A DNA stretch of 64,000 nt from Allopusillimonas soli (GCF_004153445.1 NZ_SDQC01000003.1:310001-374000); one strand, 5' to 3'. Positions 42,109-50,902 are shown, counted from the stretch's first letter. Notes: a model not told the origin generated them from the letters alone. Program-made: numbers and translations.

Positions 42109-43005
42109 ATGACCGATCTATACACACTCGTTCTCCGCCATGCGGCACCGCTTGTGAACAGCGCAGGACTGGCGCATTTCGCAATGCCCGGCATCATGGG
42201 CGTCATGGCCACCGCCCCCAGTGGGCTGGAGCACGATATTTCACGCCCGCTGGTCTGCCTGGTTCTTCAGGGCGCCAAGCGCGTCACAGTCGGTGCGCGC
42301 ACATTCAGGTTCTCCGCAGGGGATTCGCTTCTGATCACCGCCGACATGCCCATGGCAAGTCAGATCACCGAGGCAAGCGCCGTCTCGCCCTACCTCTCGC
42401 TGGTGGTAGAACTCGATGCAACCCTCATTGCGGAACTCGTCATGCAAATGGAAGCGGAGCCTGCCAGCGTGCGGGCGCAGGCGCCAGCCCGGGTGCAGCC
42501 TACCGAGACCGAAGTGGCCGATGCCGCCCTGCGTCTGATGCGCTTGCTCGATCATCCGGAAGCAATAGCCATTCTGCATCAGCAGCGCCTGCGGGAATTC
42601 CATTACTGGCTGTTGGCTGGAGCGCTTGGGCCGGCCATCCGCCATCTTGGCTGGCCAGGCGGCCCCGCGCAGCGCGTGGCCCGAGCCGTGTCGCTGCTGC
42701 GCAATAATTTTGCGCAGCAGTTGCCCATTGAACAACTGGCCGCCGCTGCCGCCATGAGCCCATCAAGCTTTCACCAGCACTTCAAGGCGGTAACCTCGCT
42801 GTCGCCGCTGCAGTTTCAAAAGCAGTTGCGTCTGATCGAGGCGAGGCGCCTGATGCTGTCCGAAGGCATGAACGCCAGCAACGCAGCCTTTCGAGTAGGC
42901 TACGAAAGTGTGCCGCAGTTCACGCGGGAATACCGGCGCATGTTTGGGCTGCCGCCCGCACAGGAAACCGGCATGACAAAAAACCGAGTACGCCTGACCG
43001 CCTGA
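42109..43005 (+). CDS. AraC-family transcriptional regulator
   Basis: A 298-residue protein with an N-terminal cupin-like AraC_N domain (RPLVCLVLQGAKRVTVGART, then FSAGDSLLITADMP) and two C-terminal helix-turn-helix motifs (LPIEQLAAAAAMSPSSFHQH, and NASNAAFRVGYESVPQFTRE). ATG 42109 begins the family-like N-terminus; its GGAG is rather far (13 nt), and an ATG at 42007 is an alternative. It likely controls the divergent SDR gene. Confidence 0.85.
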   Translation: MTDLYTLVLRHAAPLVNSAGLAHFAMPGIMGVMATAPSGLEHDISRPLVCLVLQGAKRVTVGARTFRFSAGDSLLITADMPMASQITEASAVSPYLSLVVELDATLIAELVMQMEAEPASVRAQAPARVQPTETEVADAALRLMRLLDHPEAIAILHQQRLREFHYWLLAGALGPAIRHLGWPGGPAQRVARAVSLLRNNFAQQLPIEQLAAAAAMSPSSFHQHFKAVTSLSPLQFQKQLRLIEARRLMLSEGMNASNAAFRVGYESVPQFTREYRRMFGLPPAQETGMTKNRVRLTA

Positions 43006-43068
43006 TGTCAACTTACGCGAAACCATCTTTGCGCCACCACAGCAAGGCCCTGCGCCAGCCGTGAAAGT

Positions 43069-43941
43069 CTATTCCGCAGCGAGCTTGTCCTGCGTCCGCG
43101 TATCGAAGTCGCTTGCGTCGTGGCGTTCGTGCAGTTGCATGGCCGGATCGCCCGAGATGCGATTCACCATGCGCCCGCGCACCACCGCAGGCCGCGCAAG
43201 AATGCTGTCGGCCCACCGCTGGATATGCGCATAGTCCTGTACGGAAAGAAACTCGGCCGCACCGTACTGCCATCCCTTGACCAGCCCGCCATACCAGGGA
43301 AACACGGCCATATCGGCAATCGTGTAGTCGGCTCCGCTCAGAAATTCGTTCTCCGCCAGGTGGCGATCCAGCACATCCAACTGCCGTTTTACCTCCATTG
43401 CATAGCGATCGATGGCGTATTCGATCTTGACCGGCGCATAAGCATAAAAATGCCCGAAACCGCCGCCCAGATACGGTGCGCTTCCCATCTGCCAGAACAG
43501 CCAGGACATGCACTCGGCACGCTCAGGCTGTGTGGCGGGCAGGAAAGCACTGAACTTCTCGGCCAGGTACATCAGAATTGAGCCGGATTCGAACACCCTG
43601 ACTGGCTCCGGGCCCGAGCGGTCCATCAGGGCGGGAATCTTGGAGTTCGGGTTGACCTCGACAAATCCGCTGCTGAATTGATCCCCTTCACCGATGCGGA
43701 TCAGCCACGCATCGTACTCCGCGCCGGCATGCCCCAGCGCCAGCAACTCCTCGAGCATGATGGTCACTTTCTGGCCATTCGGCGTGGCCAGCGAATAAAG
43801 CTGCAATGGATGCCGGCCAACCGGTAGCGCCTTGTCGTGTGTAGCGCCCGCCACCGGCCTGTTAATGCTCTCGAATCTGCCTCCGCTAGGCTTGTTCCAA
43901 ACCCAAACCTGGGGCGGAACGTATTCAGGGGACTCTGCCAT
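43069..43941 (-). CDS. Glutathione S-transferase-family protein, YghU type
   Basis: A 290-residue GST homologue of the YghU/YfcG nu class, disulfide reductases that use two glutathiones. Its N-terminal extension (VPPQVWVWNKPSGG) precedes the thioredoxin-like domain with LYSLATPNGQKVTIMLEELL, VNPNSKIPAL and FESGSILMYLAEK, and the helical domain holds YTIADMAVFPWYGG. ATG 43941 has GGAGAGG upstream. It is divergent from the TetR gene and could be regulated by it. Confidence 0.87.
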   Translation of the reverse strand: MAESPEYVPPQVWVWNKPSGGRFESINRPVAGATHDKALPVGRHPLQLYSLATPNGQKVTIMLEELLALGHAGAEYDAWLIRIGEGDQFSSGFVEVNPNSKIPALMDRSGPEPVRVFESGSILMYLAEKFSAFLPATQPERAECMSWLFWQMGSAPYLGGGFGHFYAYAPVKIEYAIDRYAMEVKRQLDVLDRHLAENEFLSGADYTIADMAVFPWYGGLVKGWQYGAAEFLSVQDYAHIQRWADSILARPAVVRGRMVNRISGDPAMQLHERHDASDFDTRTQDKLAAE

Positions 43942-44059
43942 GCTGCCTCTCCATAAGAAAATAGCCTTCGCCAAGCGGATGCAAGCCACTTGGCGGCGTA
44001 TGTCGCGATATTTTGATCTTACAACGCCATCTGCGGCACCACGATCACGCATTGCAACC

Positions 44060-44107
44060 TTGACACAAAATACCATCGCCATTAATATTTACACCGTAAA
44101 CATTAAT
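44060..44107 (+). promoter_or_regulatory. tetR-nnrU promoter with a 27-bp operator
   Basis: TTGACA (44060-44065), 17 bp and TAATAT (44083-44088) lead into the TetR gene at 44155. The sequence 44081-44107 is a 27-bp palindrome: arms ATTAATNTTTAC and GTAAANATTAAT with one mismatched pair around ACC. It covers the -10, so TetR binding would block transcription (autorepression). Confidence 0.65.
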
Positions 44108-44154
44108 TTGGCTGAAAGCGGCACAATCCTCCCACGGCAAGCTACACAGCACGC

Positions 44155-44859
44155 ATGTCAGAATCCCCACCCAACCGTCGCTCCGCTGCGCGTGGCCGTT
44201 ATCATCACGGCGACCTTCGCGCCACGCTACTCGCAGCAGCGGGTGCCTGGATCGCAGCACATGGGGCCGCCACATTTAGCCTGCGCGAACTGTCACGATC
44301 CCTTGGCGTCAGCCACATGGCCGCCTATCGCCATTTTCCCGACCGCGACAGCCTGCTGGCGGAGGTCGCGGCGGACGGATTCCGGCGCCTGTCCGCTGCC
44401 ATCGCCGCCCGCAGCCGGCCGATGAAGGATCCCGCCTCCCGGCTGCGGGCCGCCGGCCAGGCTTATGTGGATTTCGGCCGCAAGGAAACGCATCTGTTGT
44501 CCCTGATGTTCGACGCACCCGTGGGCCCATGGACAGGCGACGCCGCGGGCCCTCAGCTGGCCACCGACACCGGGCCTGAAGGCTCACCGTCGGCTGCGGC
44601 CGTTCGGCTGAAGCAGGCGGCCCTGGAAGCCTATGCCTCGCTCGAGGCCATCGTGAACGACGGCGTCAGCCAGGGCCGATTCGACGCGCAATCTCCCTCC
44701 ACGCTGACGCTTGGCGCATGGGCAGTGGTACATGGGCTGGCGATGCTGGGCGACTCCGGCCGCATTGCCGGCGGCATATCCAATGCCCAGGTTGATGGCG
44801 TACTGGACTATTGGCTGGCCGGCATTCGCAAATCCCCCTCATGCAGGAGTAAGAAATGA
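44155..44859 (+). CDS. TetR/AcrR-family regulator with WHG-type C-terminal domain
   Basis: A 234-residue repressor. The HTH covers residues about 18-65 (YHHGDLRATLLAAAGAWIAA, then FSLRELSRSLGVSHMAAYRHF). The C-terminal domain includes AVVHGLAMLGDSG, the WHG-type motif. It overlaps the NnrU gene by ATGA, and the 27-bp palindrome in its promoter is the probable operator. Likely targets are its own operon and the divergent GST gene. Confidence 0.88.
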   Translation: MSESPPNRRSAARGRYHHGDLRATLLAAAGAWIAAHGAATFSLRELSRSLGVSHMAAYRHFPDRDSLLAEVAADGFRRLSAAIAARSRPMKDPASRLRAAGQAYVDFGRKETHLLSLMFDAPVGPWTGDAAGPQLATDTGPEGSPSAAAVRLKQAALEAYASLEAIVNDGVSQGRFDAQSPSTLTLGAWAVVHGLAMLGDSGRIAGGISNAQVDGVLDYWLAGIRKSPSCRSKK

Positions 44860-45431
44860 CACTGCTTATCATCGGCTGTCTGTTGTTCTTCAGCGTGCAT
44901 TCGCTGTCCATAGTCTGTCCCGCCGTGCGCAGACAGACCATTGCCCGCCTAGGCGAAAGGCCCTGGAAACTCGGCTACTCAGTGATTGCAGGCATCGGGC
45001 TCGTCTTGATCATCGTTGGTTACGGGCAGGCGAGGCTGACACCGGCGACGGTCTATTTTCCTTCGGAGGCCAGTCGGCATATCACCATGCTCCTGATGCT
45101 GCCTGTGTTTCCCCTCATCATGGCCTCGCATATGCCGGGCCGTATCCAGCGCATTGTGCGGCACCCCATGTTATGGGCAACCGTGTTGTGGGCGGGCGCA
45201 CACCTGCTGGCCAACGGCACACGCGCCGACGTTGTACTTTTTGCCTGTTTTGGCGTCTGGGCGCTTGCCGACTTGCTCTCGTACAATTGGCGCACCGCAA
45301 GGCCCATACACCAGGCGCCGCCCCGACGCAGCAACGATCTCATTGCGGTGGCAGGCGGGCTAGCAATCTATGCCGTCTTCCTGCTGTTTCTGCACCGCTG
45401 GCTCATTGGCGTGCCTATCATCGCATTCTGA
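44856..45431 (+). CDS. NnrU-family integral membrane protein
   Basis: A 191-residue membrane protein with five or so hydrophobic spans. RHPMLWATVLWAGAHLLANG is the NnrU family hallmark (His-Pro...Trp...His). NnrU was first described in nitric oxide reduction clusters, but many members stand alone; its relation to isoprenoid or haem-type membrane enzymes is speculative. No nor or nir genes are nearby. It is cotranslated with TetR. Confidence 0.83.
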   Translation: MTLLIIGCLLFFSVHSLSIVCPAVRRQTIARLGERPWKLGYSVIAGIGLVLIIVGYGQARLTPATVYFPSEASRHITMLLMLPVFPLIMASHMPGRIQRIVRHPMLWATVLWAGAHLLANGTRADVVLFACFGVWALADLLSYNWRTARPIHQAPPRRSNDLIAVAGGLAIYAVFLLFLHRWLIGVPIIAF

Positions 45432-45438
45432 TAGGCGT

Positions 45439-45468
45439 CCCGATTATTTCCACTCCCCTATAATCGGG
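45439..45468. repeat. 9-bp inverted repeat downstream of the NnrU gene
   Basis: CCCGATTAT (45439-45447) and ATAATCGGG (45460-45468) are perfect complements with 12 nt between. It starts 8 bp after the NnrU stop and encloses a TATAAT (45459-45464). It may be a terminator without T-run or an operator of the former peroxidase gene. Confidence 0.45.
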
Positions 45469-45497
45469 CTGTGCAAAACAACAAGATCGCAGTTGCA

Positions 45498-45720
45498 ATG
45501 TCCGCAAGCCATCCCGAGCCCCAGGCTGTCTTCAGACCTGTCACTCGCAGTGCCATATTCATCGTTGCGGTCGTAGAGTCAGGTGATGACAATGCCGAAG
45601 CCGTTCGCGCCCTGTGCGCGGACATTGCCGCCCTCGTCCGCTCGGTCGGCAAGCGCATTCCCGCCGGAAATCTGTCCTGTGTCTGCGGCTTCGCCTCCGA
45701 CGCCTGGGATCGGCGCCGCC
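45498..45720 (+). pseudogene. N-terminal remnant of a DyP-type peroxidase
   Basis: From ATG 45498 about 74 residues match the start of Dyp-type haem peroxidases: PQAVFRPVTRSAIFIVAVV, a VRALCADIAALVRSVGKRIP segment and the GNLSCVCGFASDAWDR motif. A complete protein has about 300 residues with the GXXDG motif and proximal histidine, all missing here. Homology stops near 45715, where the LysR gene ends on the opposite strand; the frame then runs to a stop at 45848 through antisense sequence. The gene is therefore truncated, probably by a deletion that fused it to the LysR gene's end. Confidence 0.72.
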
Positions 45721-45724
45721 CGCT

Positions 45725-46681
45725 CTACAAAGATGCGCTCGCGGCATGGTCCCGCCCAATCCGTCGTGCGGTGACTGTCTTGACAAGGCTTCCGGCAAAA
45801 TCGCGCGCGACGCGGCCAAGCTCCGCCCCCGCCCTGCCAATGGCATAGAAATCCACGCCATCGCGCTCCGATTGGATGGGGTTTACACGGACGGCATAAC
45901 GCCGGCAGACCGGCCTGACAAAATCAGGGGCAATGAAATGGCCTCGTCCAATCTCCACCATGGCGATACAACTTTCGATATTGCGCAATCTGATGCAAGA
46001 GTCCATATCCGCAGCGAGATTATGAGCGGCCAATAATCTTGCATCGATCCATTGCTGAAAGGGATTGTCCTGAGGCAGCCGGATCAACCGGTCTGCCGGC
46101 ACGGCGCGCAGATCCATGGCGGCGCGCGGCCCGCCAGCGAATTGGGGTGAAGGCTTCCATCCGGCAGGCGAGATCAGCATCAGCGACGACGAAAACAAAC
46201 GGTACTGCCTGATGCCGCTTACAGGGCGAAAGAAGATGCCCAGCCCTATATCGGCATTGCCGCTTTCCACTTCCGGAAGCACCTCGCTCCTGGAAACGTC
46301 CAGCAGTTCGATACAGTCCTCGGGATAATGCGCAAGATGACGCTTCAGCACCAGCGGCAGCATGCCCGTGGCCACGCTAGGGCTGGCCGCCACGCGCAAT
46401 AGCCGCCGCTGGCCGGCACGTTCGCTTTCAAACTCGCGCCTTGCAGCCTCCAAGCCTTGATCGACCTGCCGGGCCTGAGGCAGAAACCGCCGTCCTTCCG
46501 CAGTGAGCGTTACGCGGCGTGTTGTGCGTTCGAACAGGCGGATGCCCAACTGGCTCTCCAGTTCCCTGACCAGCGCGCTCAGGCCCGCTTGCGTGATGTG
46601 CATGCGCTCCGCCGCCTTGGTGAAGCTGCCGTGCTGGCTTACCAATACAAAGGCATGCAGCTGGCGGGTATTTATATTCAC
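45725..46681 (-). CDS. LysR-family transcriptional regulator
   Basis: A 318-residue LysR protein with HTH at residues 3-62 (FTKAAERMHITQAGLSALVR, then LFERTTRRVTLTAEG) and an effector domain (VAASPSVATGMLPLVLK). The start is GTG 46681, since LysR homology begins at the first residue. It is divergent from the Bug gene at 46817 with an AT-rich stretch between, so it likely controls the Bug-monooxygenase pair. Its 3' end abuts the DyP remnant, and the last twenty residues may have been altered by that event. Confidence 0.86.
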   Translation of the reverse strand: MNINTRQLHAFVLVSQHGSFTKAAERMHITQAGLSALVRELESQLGIRLFERTTRRVTLTAEGRRFLPQARQVDQGLEAARREFESERAGQRRLLRVAASPSVATGMLPLVLKRHLAHYPEDCIELLDVSRSEVLPEVESGNADIGLGIFFRPVSGIRQYRLFSSSLMLISPAGWKPSPQFAGGPRAAMDLRAVPADRLIRLPQDNPFQQWIDARLLAAHNLAADMDSCIRLRNIESCIAMVEIGRGHFIAPDFVRPVCRRYAVRVNPIQSERDGVDFYAIGRAGAELGRVARDFAGSLVKTVTARRIGRDHAASASL

Positions 46682-46740
46682 AATAAATTATTTTTAATTA
46701 ATAAATTATTAAATATAAATAGTAATGCATTTTCTGATGT
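46676..46740. promoter_or_regulatory. AT-rich divergent control region
   Basis: Some 60 bp are almost only A and T in an otherwise GC-rich window, including TTAATTAA and several overlapping ATAAATTAT-like repeats. The patch lies at the LysR start and ahead of the Bug gene. It could hold both promoters and a curved LysR site; no single promoter is convincing. Confidence 0.4.
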
Positions 46741-46816
46741 AATGAGAGCAGCTTCAACGACAACCACCATCTCAGGAGACACGCGCCACGCCCTCTGGCG
46801 AAGCGCCTGGACAATC

Positions 46817-47794
46817 ATGAATCTACGTACTTTCCTAGCCGGCTTTTCCACCGCCGCCGCTTTGCTGGCGATGCTGCCGAACGCGGCGGCCGCCTACCCC
46901 GACAAACCCGTCACCATTGTCGTGCCCTATTCCCCCGGAGGCGCGACCGACTCCACGGCGCGCATCATGGCGCAGGCCCTGCAGGAAGAAACCAATGTCT
47001 CCTTTGTCGTGGAGAATGTGCCTGGCGCGGGCACGACGATAGGGGCAGGCAAAGTGGCAAAGGCCCCCTCAGACGGATATACGCTCCTGTTTGGCGGCCT
47101 GAGTGCCAATGTCCTCGCTCCTCAGATATATCGCGATATCTCCAGCTTTAATCCCGTTGATGCCTTTGACCCGGTTGCGGGCGTTGCCTCTCAGCCGCTG
47201 ATACTCGTGGTCAATAGCGCATCCAAGTACCAGACCCTGGACCAACTCCTGCAAGACGCGCGCCAACATCCGGGGGCGCTGAATTTCGGCAGCCCCGGCC
47301 AAGGGAGCGCACCTCATCTCATTTCCGAATTGTTCCTGGCCGAAGCAGGCATTGAGGCCACCCATGTGCCATTCAAGGGCGCGGCGCCCGCCATTGCCGC
47401 GCTGATAGGCGGCAATATCGATTTTCTGCTCGACACGCCCACTGCGCCCGTATCGCAGATAAAAGCAGGCCGGCTGCGCGCGCTGGGCGTTACAACGCAG
47501 GAAAAAATTGACTCGCTTCCAGATGTTCCCACCATGGACAGCCAAGGCGTCACGGGGTTTGAAGCCAGCACCTGGTTTGCATTCTTTGCCCCCAAAGGCA
47601 CGGATCCGGAGATTCTCGGCACACTCAATGGCTGGGTAAATCATGCCCTGCAGAACCCCAAGGTACAGGCGCTGATGAAAAGCGCCTACCTGACGGCCAT
47701 GCCCGGTAGCCAGGATGACCTCCAGCGTCTCGCTGAACGCGAACGGGAAAGATGGGCCGCAATCATCAAGGCCAAAGACCTCCAAAGAAAGTGA
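46817..47794 (+). CDS. Bug-family (TctC-like) periplasmic binding receptor
   Basis: A 325-residue protein from ATG 46817 with a signal peptide ending AAAA before YPDKPVTIVVPYSPGGATD. Motifs are VENVPGAGTTIGAGKVAKA and HVPFKGAAPAIAALIGGNI. Longer in-frame starts exist (46742 among them), but only this one places the signal peptide at the front. It precedes the FAD monooxygenase by 45 bp and probably supplies its substrate or a related acid. Confidence 0.9.
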   Translation: MNLRTFLAGFSTAAALLAMLPNAAAAYPDKPVTIVVPYSPGGATDSTARIMAQALQEETNVSFVVENVPGAGTTIGAGKVAKAPSDGYTLLFGGLSANVLAPQIYRDISSFNPVDAFDPVAGVASQPLILVVNSASKYQTLDQLLQDARQHPGALNFGSPGQGSAPHLISELFLAEAGIEATHVPFKGAAPAIAALIGGNIDFLLDTPTAPVSQIKAGRLRALGVTTQEKIDSLPDVPTMDSQGVTGFEASTWFAFFAPKGTDPEILGTLNGWVNHALQNPKVQALMKSAYLTAMPGSQDDLQRLAERERERWAAIIKAKDLQRK

Positions 47795-47839
47795 TGTGCA
47801 TCCATCCGGCGGCGGCTGGACCAAACCCGAAGGCAAGCG

Positions 47840-49108
47840 ATGCTTCGTGAAGACGTGTCGCAGTTCAATGAACAGAATATTGGCAACAAGCAGGACAGAA
47901 TCGTGCGGAACAAGAAAATATTGATCAGTGGTGCGGGAATAGGCGGCCTGACAGCTGCATTGGCCCTGCTCAAACGTGGTTTCAAGGTGCAGGTGCTGGA
48001 GCAGGCAAGCCAATTGGCCGAGGTGGGAGCGGGGCTGCAACTCGGGCCCAACGCAGTGCGCGCACTGTTCAAGCTAGGGCTGGAGGCCTCTTTGAGGGCT
48101 GTCGCGGTGGAGCCTAGCGGCAAGGAAATACGCCTCTGGAACACAGGCCAGACATGGAAGCTGTTTGATCTGGGCGCAGATTGCGTGGCCCGTTACGGCT
48201 ACCCTTACTTCATGATCTACAGGCCCGATCTGCACGGCATTCTTTACCGGGCAGTCCAGGAGTCCGACCACGATGCGGTACTGCTGGACTGCAAGGTCGC
48301 CAACGTGTCGGAAACCGCCGACGGTGTCCGGGTAACGACCGACGATGGGCGCGTTTTCGAGGGAGATGCCGTCATCGGCGCTGATGGCGTGCATTCTCTC
48401 ATTCGCGCTGCGCACTTTGGCCAGGACAGGCCCGAGTTTTCCGGATGCATGGCCTGGCGCGGCGTCGTGCCGACAGATGCGCTTGCGGCAAGCCTGCGCC
48501 GCAACACTGGCGTGAACTGGGTGGGCCCGGGAGGACATGTGATCAACTACCCGCTGCATCGCGGTGAGCTGATGAACTTTGTCGGGATCCTGGAGCGCAG
48601 CGATTGGCAGGTGGAGTCCTGGACGACGCAAGGCACCCGCGAAGAATGCCATCGCGACTTCGCGGGCTGGCATGACGATATCCACACCATGATCGACCAT
48701 ATCGATGTTCCTTTCAAATGGGCACTCATGGGGCGCCGTCCTCTCGACCGCTGGACCAAGGGCCGCATTGCGCTGATGGGAGACGCTGCCCATCCCACCT
48801 TGCCGTTTCTCGCCCAAGGCGCAGGCATGGCCATCGAAGACGGTTTTGTGCTGTCCGAAGCGCTCGCCTGTCAATCAGGCGTTGCAACAGCACTCAAAAC
48901 CTACGAGGCTGTCCGAATCGAGCGCTGTACGCGCATTGTGGAAAAATCCATTGAGAACGGGCGGCGGTTTCATAATCCCGAGCTGGCCCATGCCCAGGGC
49001 GCAGCCGCATACGTGAGCAGGGAATGGGCGCCCGAAAGGGTGGAACAGCGGTACGGCTGGCTGTTCAGCTACAAGGTGGATGACGCCATCGAAGCGTCTG
49101 CAGCATAA
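47840..49108 (+). CDS. FAD-dependent monooxygenase, salicylate/3-hydroxybenzoate hydroxylase type
   Basis: A 422-residue class A flavin monooxygenase. FAD fingerprint ILISGAGIGGLTAALALLKR begins near residue 32, VIGADGVHSLIR near residue 180 and MGDAAHPTLPFLAQGAGMAI in part near residue 310. This group hydroxylates salicylate, 3-hydroxybenzoate or 6-hydroxynicotinate. The first 27 residues are unusual; a start at 47870 or GTG 47902 is possible. It stands alone with the Bug gene and LysR; no ring-cleavage enzyme is present. Confidence 0.84.
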   Translation: MLREDVSQFNEQNIGNKQDRIVRNKKILISGAGIGGLTAALALLKRGFKVQVLEQASQLAEVGAGLQLGPNAVRALFKLGLEASLRAVAVEPSGKEIRLWNTGQTWKLFDLGADCVARYGYPYFMIYRPDLHGILYRAVQESDHDAVLLDCKVANVSETADGVRVTTDDGRVFEGDAVIGADGVHSLIRAAHFGQDRPEFSGCMAWRGVVPTDALAASLRRNTGVNWVGPGGHVINYPLHRGELMNFVGILERSDWQVESWTTQGTREECHRDFAGWHDDIHTMIDHIDVPFKWALMGRRPLDRWTKGRIALMGDAAHPTLPFLAQGAGMAIEDGFVLSEALACQSGVATALKTYEAVRIERCTRIVEKSIENGRRFHNPELAHAQGAAAYVSREWAPERVEQRYGWLFSYKVDDAIEASAA

Positions 49109-49149
49109 GGAATGCGAGCCCCGCCTGCGCCTTGACGAAGCTGCGGCGA

Positions 49150-49746
49150 TCAATCGCAGCAAACGACAAGCACGCGCGCCGGCCGGCGGCTCAAGGACAA
49201 GTACACATGGCCTACACCGCTGTCGAAATATGCGGTTTCGTGGCGCGCGAGCACTATGCTCTCCCCCGATTCAAATGAGATCCGCAGCTTGCCTGACAGC
49301 ACAATGGCGAACTCCTGCCCCGGATGTCTGATGTAGTCGTCAAACTCGGAGACATCGCGTGCATCGATACGCGCCACCATGGGCTTCATTCGTTTCGCCG
49401 GGTACTCGCCGAATATCAGGCTGAAGTCGTAGGTGCCTGTGACATAGTGCTGTACATCGTCCAGGCTGTCCTTCAGCGCGACCGGACGCGGCTGTTCCGC
49501 GCCTCCCCTGTCGCGTACAAAAAGCCACGTCATATCGACGTCCAAAGCCTGGGCCAGCCTGGCAAATTTCGCATAGCTCAGCGCCGTCTGGCCCAACTCA
49601 GCCTTCGAGAGCGTCGAAACCGCCAAGCCGGTCGCCGCCGACACCTGCCTCAGCGTCATGTGGCGCGCCTTGCGCAGACGGCGCAAGCGAGCGCCGACCT
49701 CGCCGTTTCCGGCCAACTCGTCCTTGTCCGCCGATACATTGCCCAT
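49150..49746 (-). CDS. XRE-family regulator with C-terminal cupin
   Basis: A 198-residue protein from ATG 49746 (GAAGG 8 nt upstream). Residues about 18-75 form an XRE helix-turn-helix (MTLRQVSAATGLAVSTLSKA), residues about 120-195 a cupin_2 (HPGQEFAIVLSGKLRISFES, then YFDSGVGHVYLSL). Such regulators often control amino-acid or polyamine catabolism. It starts 10 bp after the YkvI-type gene and is third in the operon. The palindrome at 52072-52089 upstream of the operon is its likely site. Confidence 0.87.
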   Translation of the reverse strand: MGNVSADKDELAGNGEVGARLRRLRKARHMTLRQVSAATGLAVSTLSKAELGQTALSYAKFARLAQALDVDMTWLFVRDRGGAEQPRPVALKDSLDDVQHYVTGTYDFSLIFGEYPAKRMKPMVARIDARDVSEFDDYIRHPGQEFAIVLSGKLRISFESGESIVLARHETAYFDSGVGHVYLSLSRRPARVLVVCCD

Positions 49747-49756
49747 GCAAGTACCT

Positions 49757-50827
49757 TCAGGCTTGCTGCGCCGACGCGGTGCGCATGCGGAACCAGCCAA
49801 CCAGGACGCAAGCCATCAGCACAAAGCCGAGGTACCCGAAGAATGGATACACAGTGCCGACCAGCTTGATGAAGCCAACCAGGCTGCCGAGGAAGGCCAG
49901 AACACCCGCCGCGATGGTGCCCCAACGAAAACGCGCTGAACCGGGTTCGAGCAGCCGGGCCGAGAAAGAGTACAGTACGCCGACCGCCGTATTCAGAATC
50001 ATGCCGAATATGACAATGCCCATCACTATGCCAATGAAGGGAGACAGCTGCGAAGCAATGAGCAGCATGGGCATGGCAACCCCGCCAAGCTCGTCTGCCC
50101 GCGCCAACATGCCACCCGAGATCAGTAGCATCAATATGCCCAGCAGCACGCCGCCGAGAATGCCTCCCCACAATGCCGTTTTCCGGTCGATCGCCTGGCC
50201 GCCCATAATGACCAGGAAAGGGGCGCCCGCAACAATGTTGTAGGACACATACAGCAGGGCGGCAATGAACCAATTGGCAGCCCCGTGAGGCTGGGCCTGT
50301 GCGGCAGCCTGCAGCGATGTCATATCGGTATCCCGGCTGGCAATGGCAAAGCTTGCGACAATCACGACCATCAGCACCAGCAATGGCGTGACGGAGCCGA
50401 TGAAGCTGATCACCTTCCTGACATCCATGCAGACTATGAGTATCGTCAAGGCTGTCACCGCGGCGCTGCCCCACAGCTGGGGAATCCCGGCCAACTGCTC
50501 AAGCAGCGCCCCCGCGCCTGCCAGCATCACCACAGCAATGGCAAACATGAAGAATGTGATCATGACGTCCACACATAGGCCGAGATATCTGCCGCATATG
50601 GCGTAGATCACGCCCTTGTGCGACAAAGAGGCCTGTTGCTGGCCCAGTGTGGATAGCGCCATGGCCAGAAAAATGAACAACGCGCCGCTGATGATCGCCC
50701 CCACCAGCCCGATTGCGCCGAAGCTGGTGAAGAACTGCATGATTTCCTGGCCCGAGGCAAAGCCTGCCCCGACAACCACCCCGACAAACGCCACCGATAT
50801 CTTCAACGCTTCCTTGAAATTGACCAT
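49757..50827 (-). CDS. YkvI-type membrane transporter-like protein
   Basis: A 356-residue membrane protein with about ten spans. The first helix motif GVVVGAGFASGQEIMQFF is characteristic of the YkvI family, a branch of the APC superfamily with no proven substrate. Later spans include VSYNIVAGAPFLVIMGG. It lies between an amino-acid-oxidase-like gene and the XRE-cupin regulator in one operon, which makes amino acid or amine transport likely. Confidence 0.82.
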   Translation of the reverse strand: MVNFKEALKISVAFVGVVVGAGFASGQEIMQFFTSFGAIGLVGAIISGALFIFLAMALSTLGQQQASLSHKGVIYAICGRYLGLCVDVMITFFMFAIAVVMLAGAGALLEQLAGIPQLWGSAAVTALTILIVCMDVRKVISFIGSVTPLLVLMVVIVASFAIASRDTDMTSLQAAAQAQPHGAANWFIAALLYVSYNIVAGAPFLVIMGGQAIDRKTALWGGILGGVLLGILMLLISGGMLARADELGGVAMPMLLIASQLSPFIGIVMGIVIFGMILNTAVGVLYSFSARLLEPGSARFRWGTIAAGVLAFLGSLVGFIKLVGTVYPFFGYLGFVLMACVLVGWFRMRTASAQQA

Positions 50828-50902
50828 ACCCCCTCCCGTTCTGATTTGATGGGCCTGCGCCTTTTCTTGCGCACAACGCCTGGGCCCGATAAAAATACCG
50901 CC

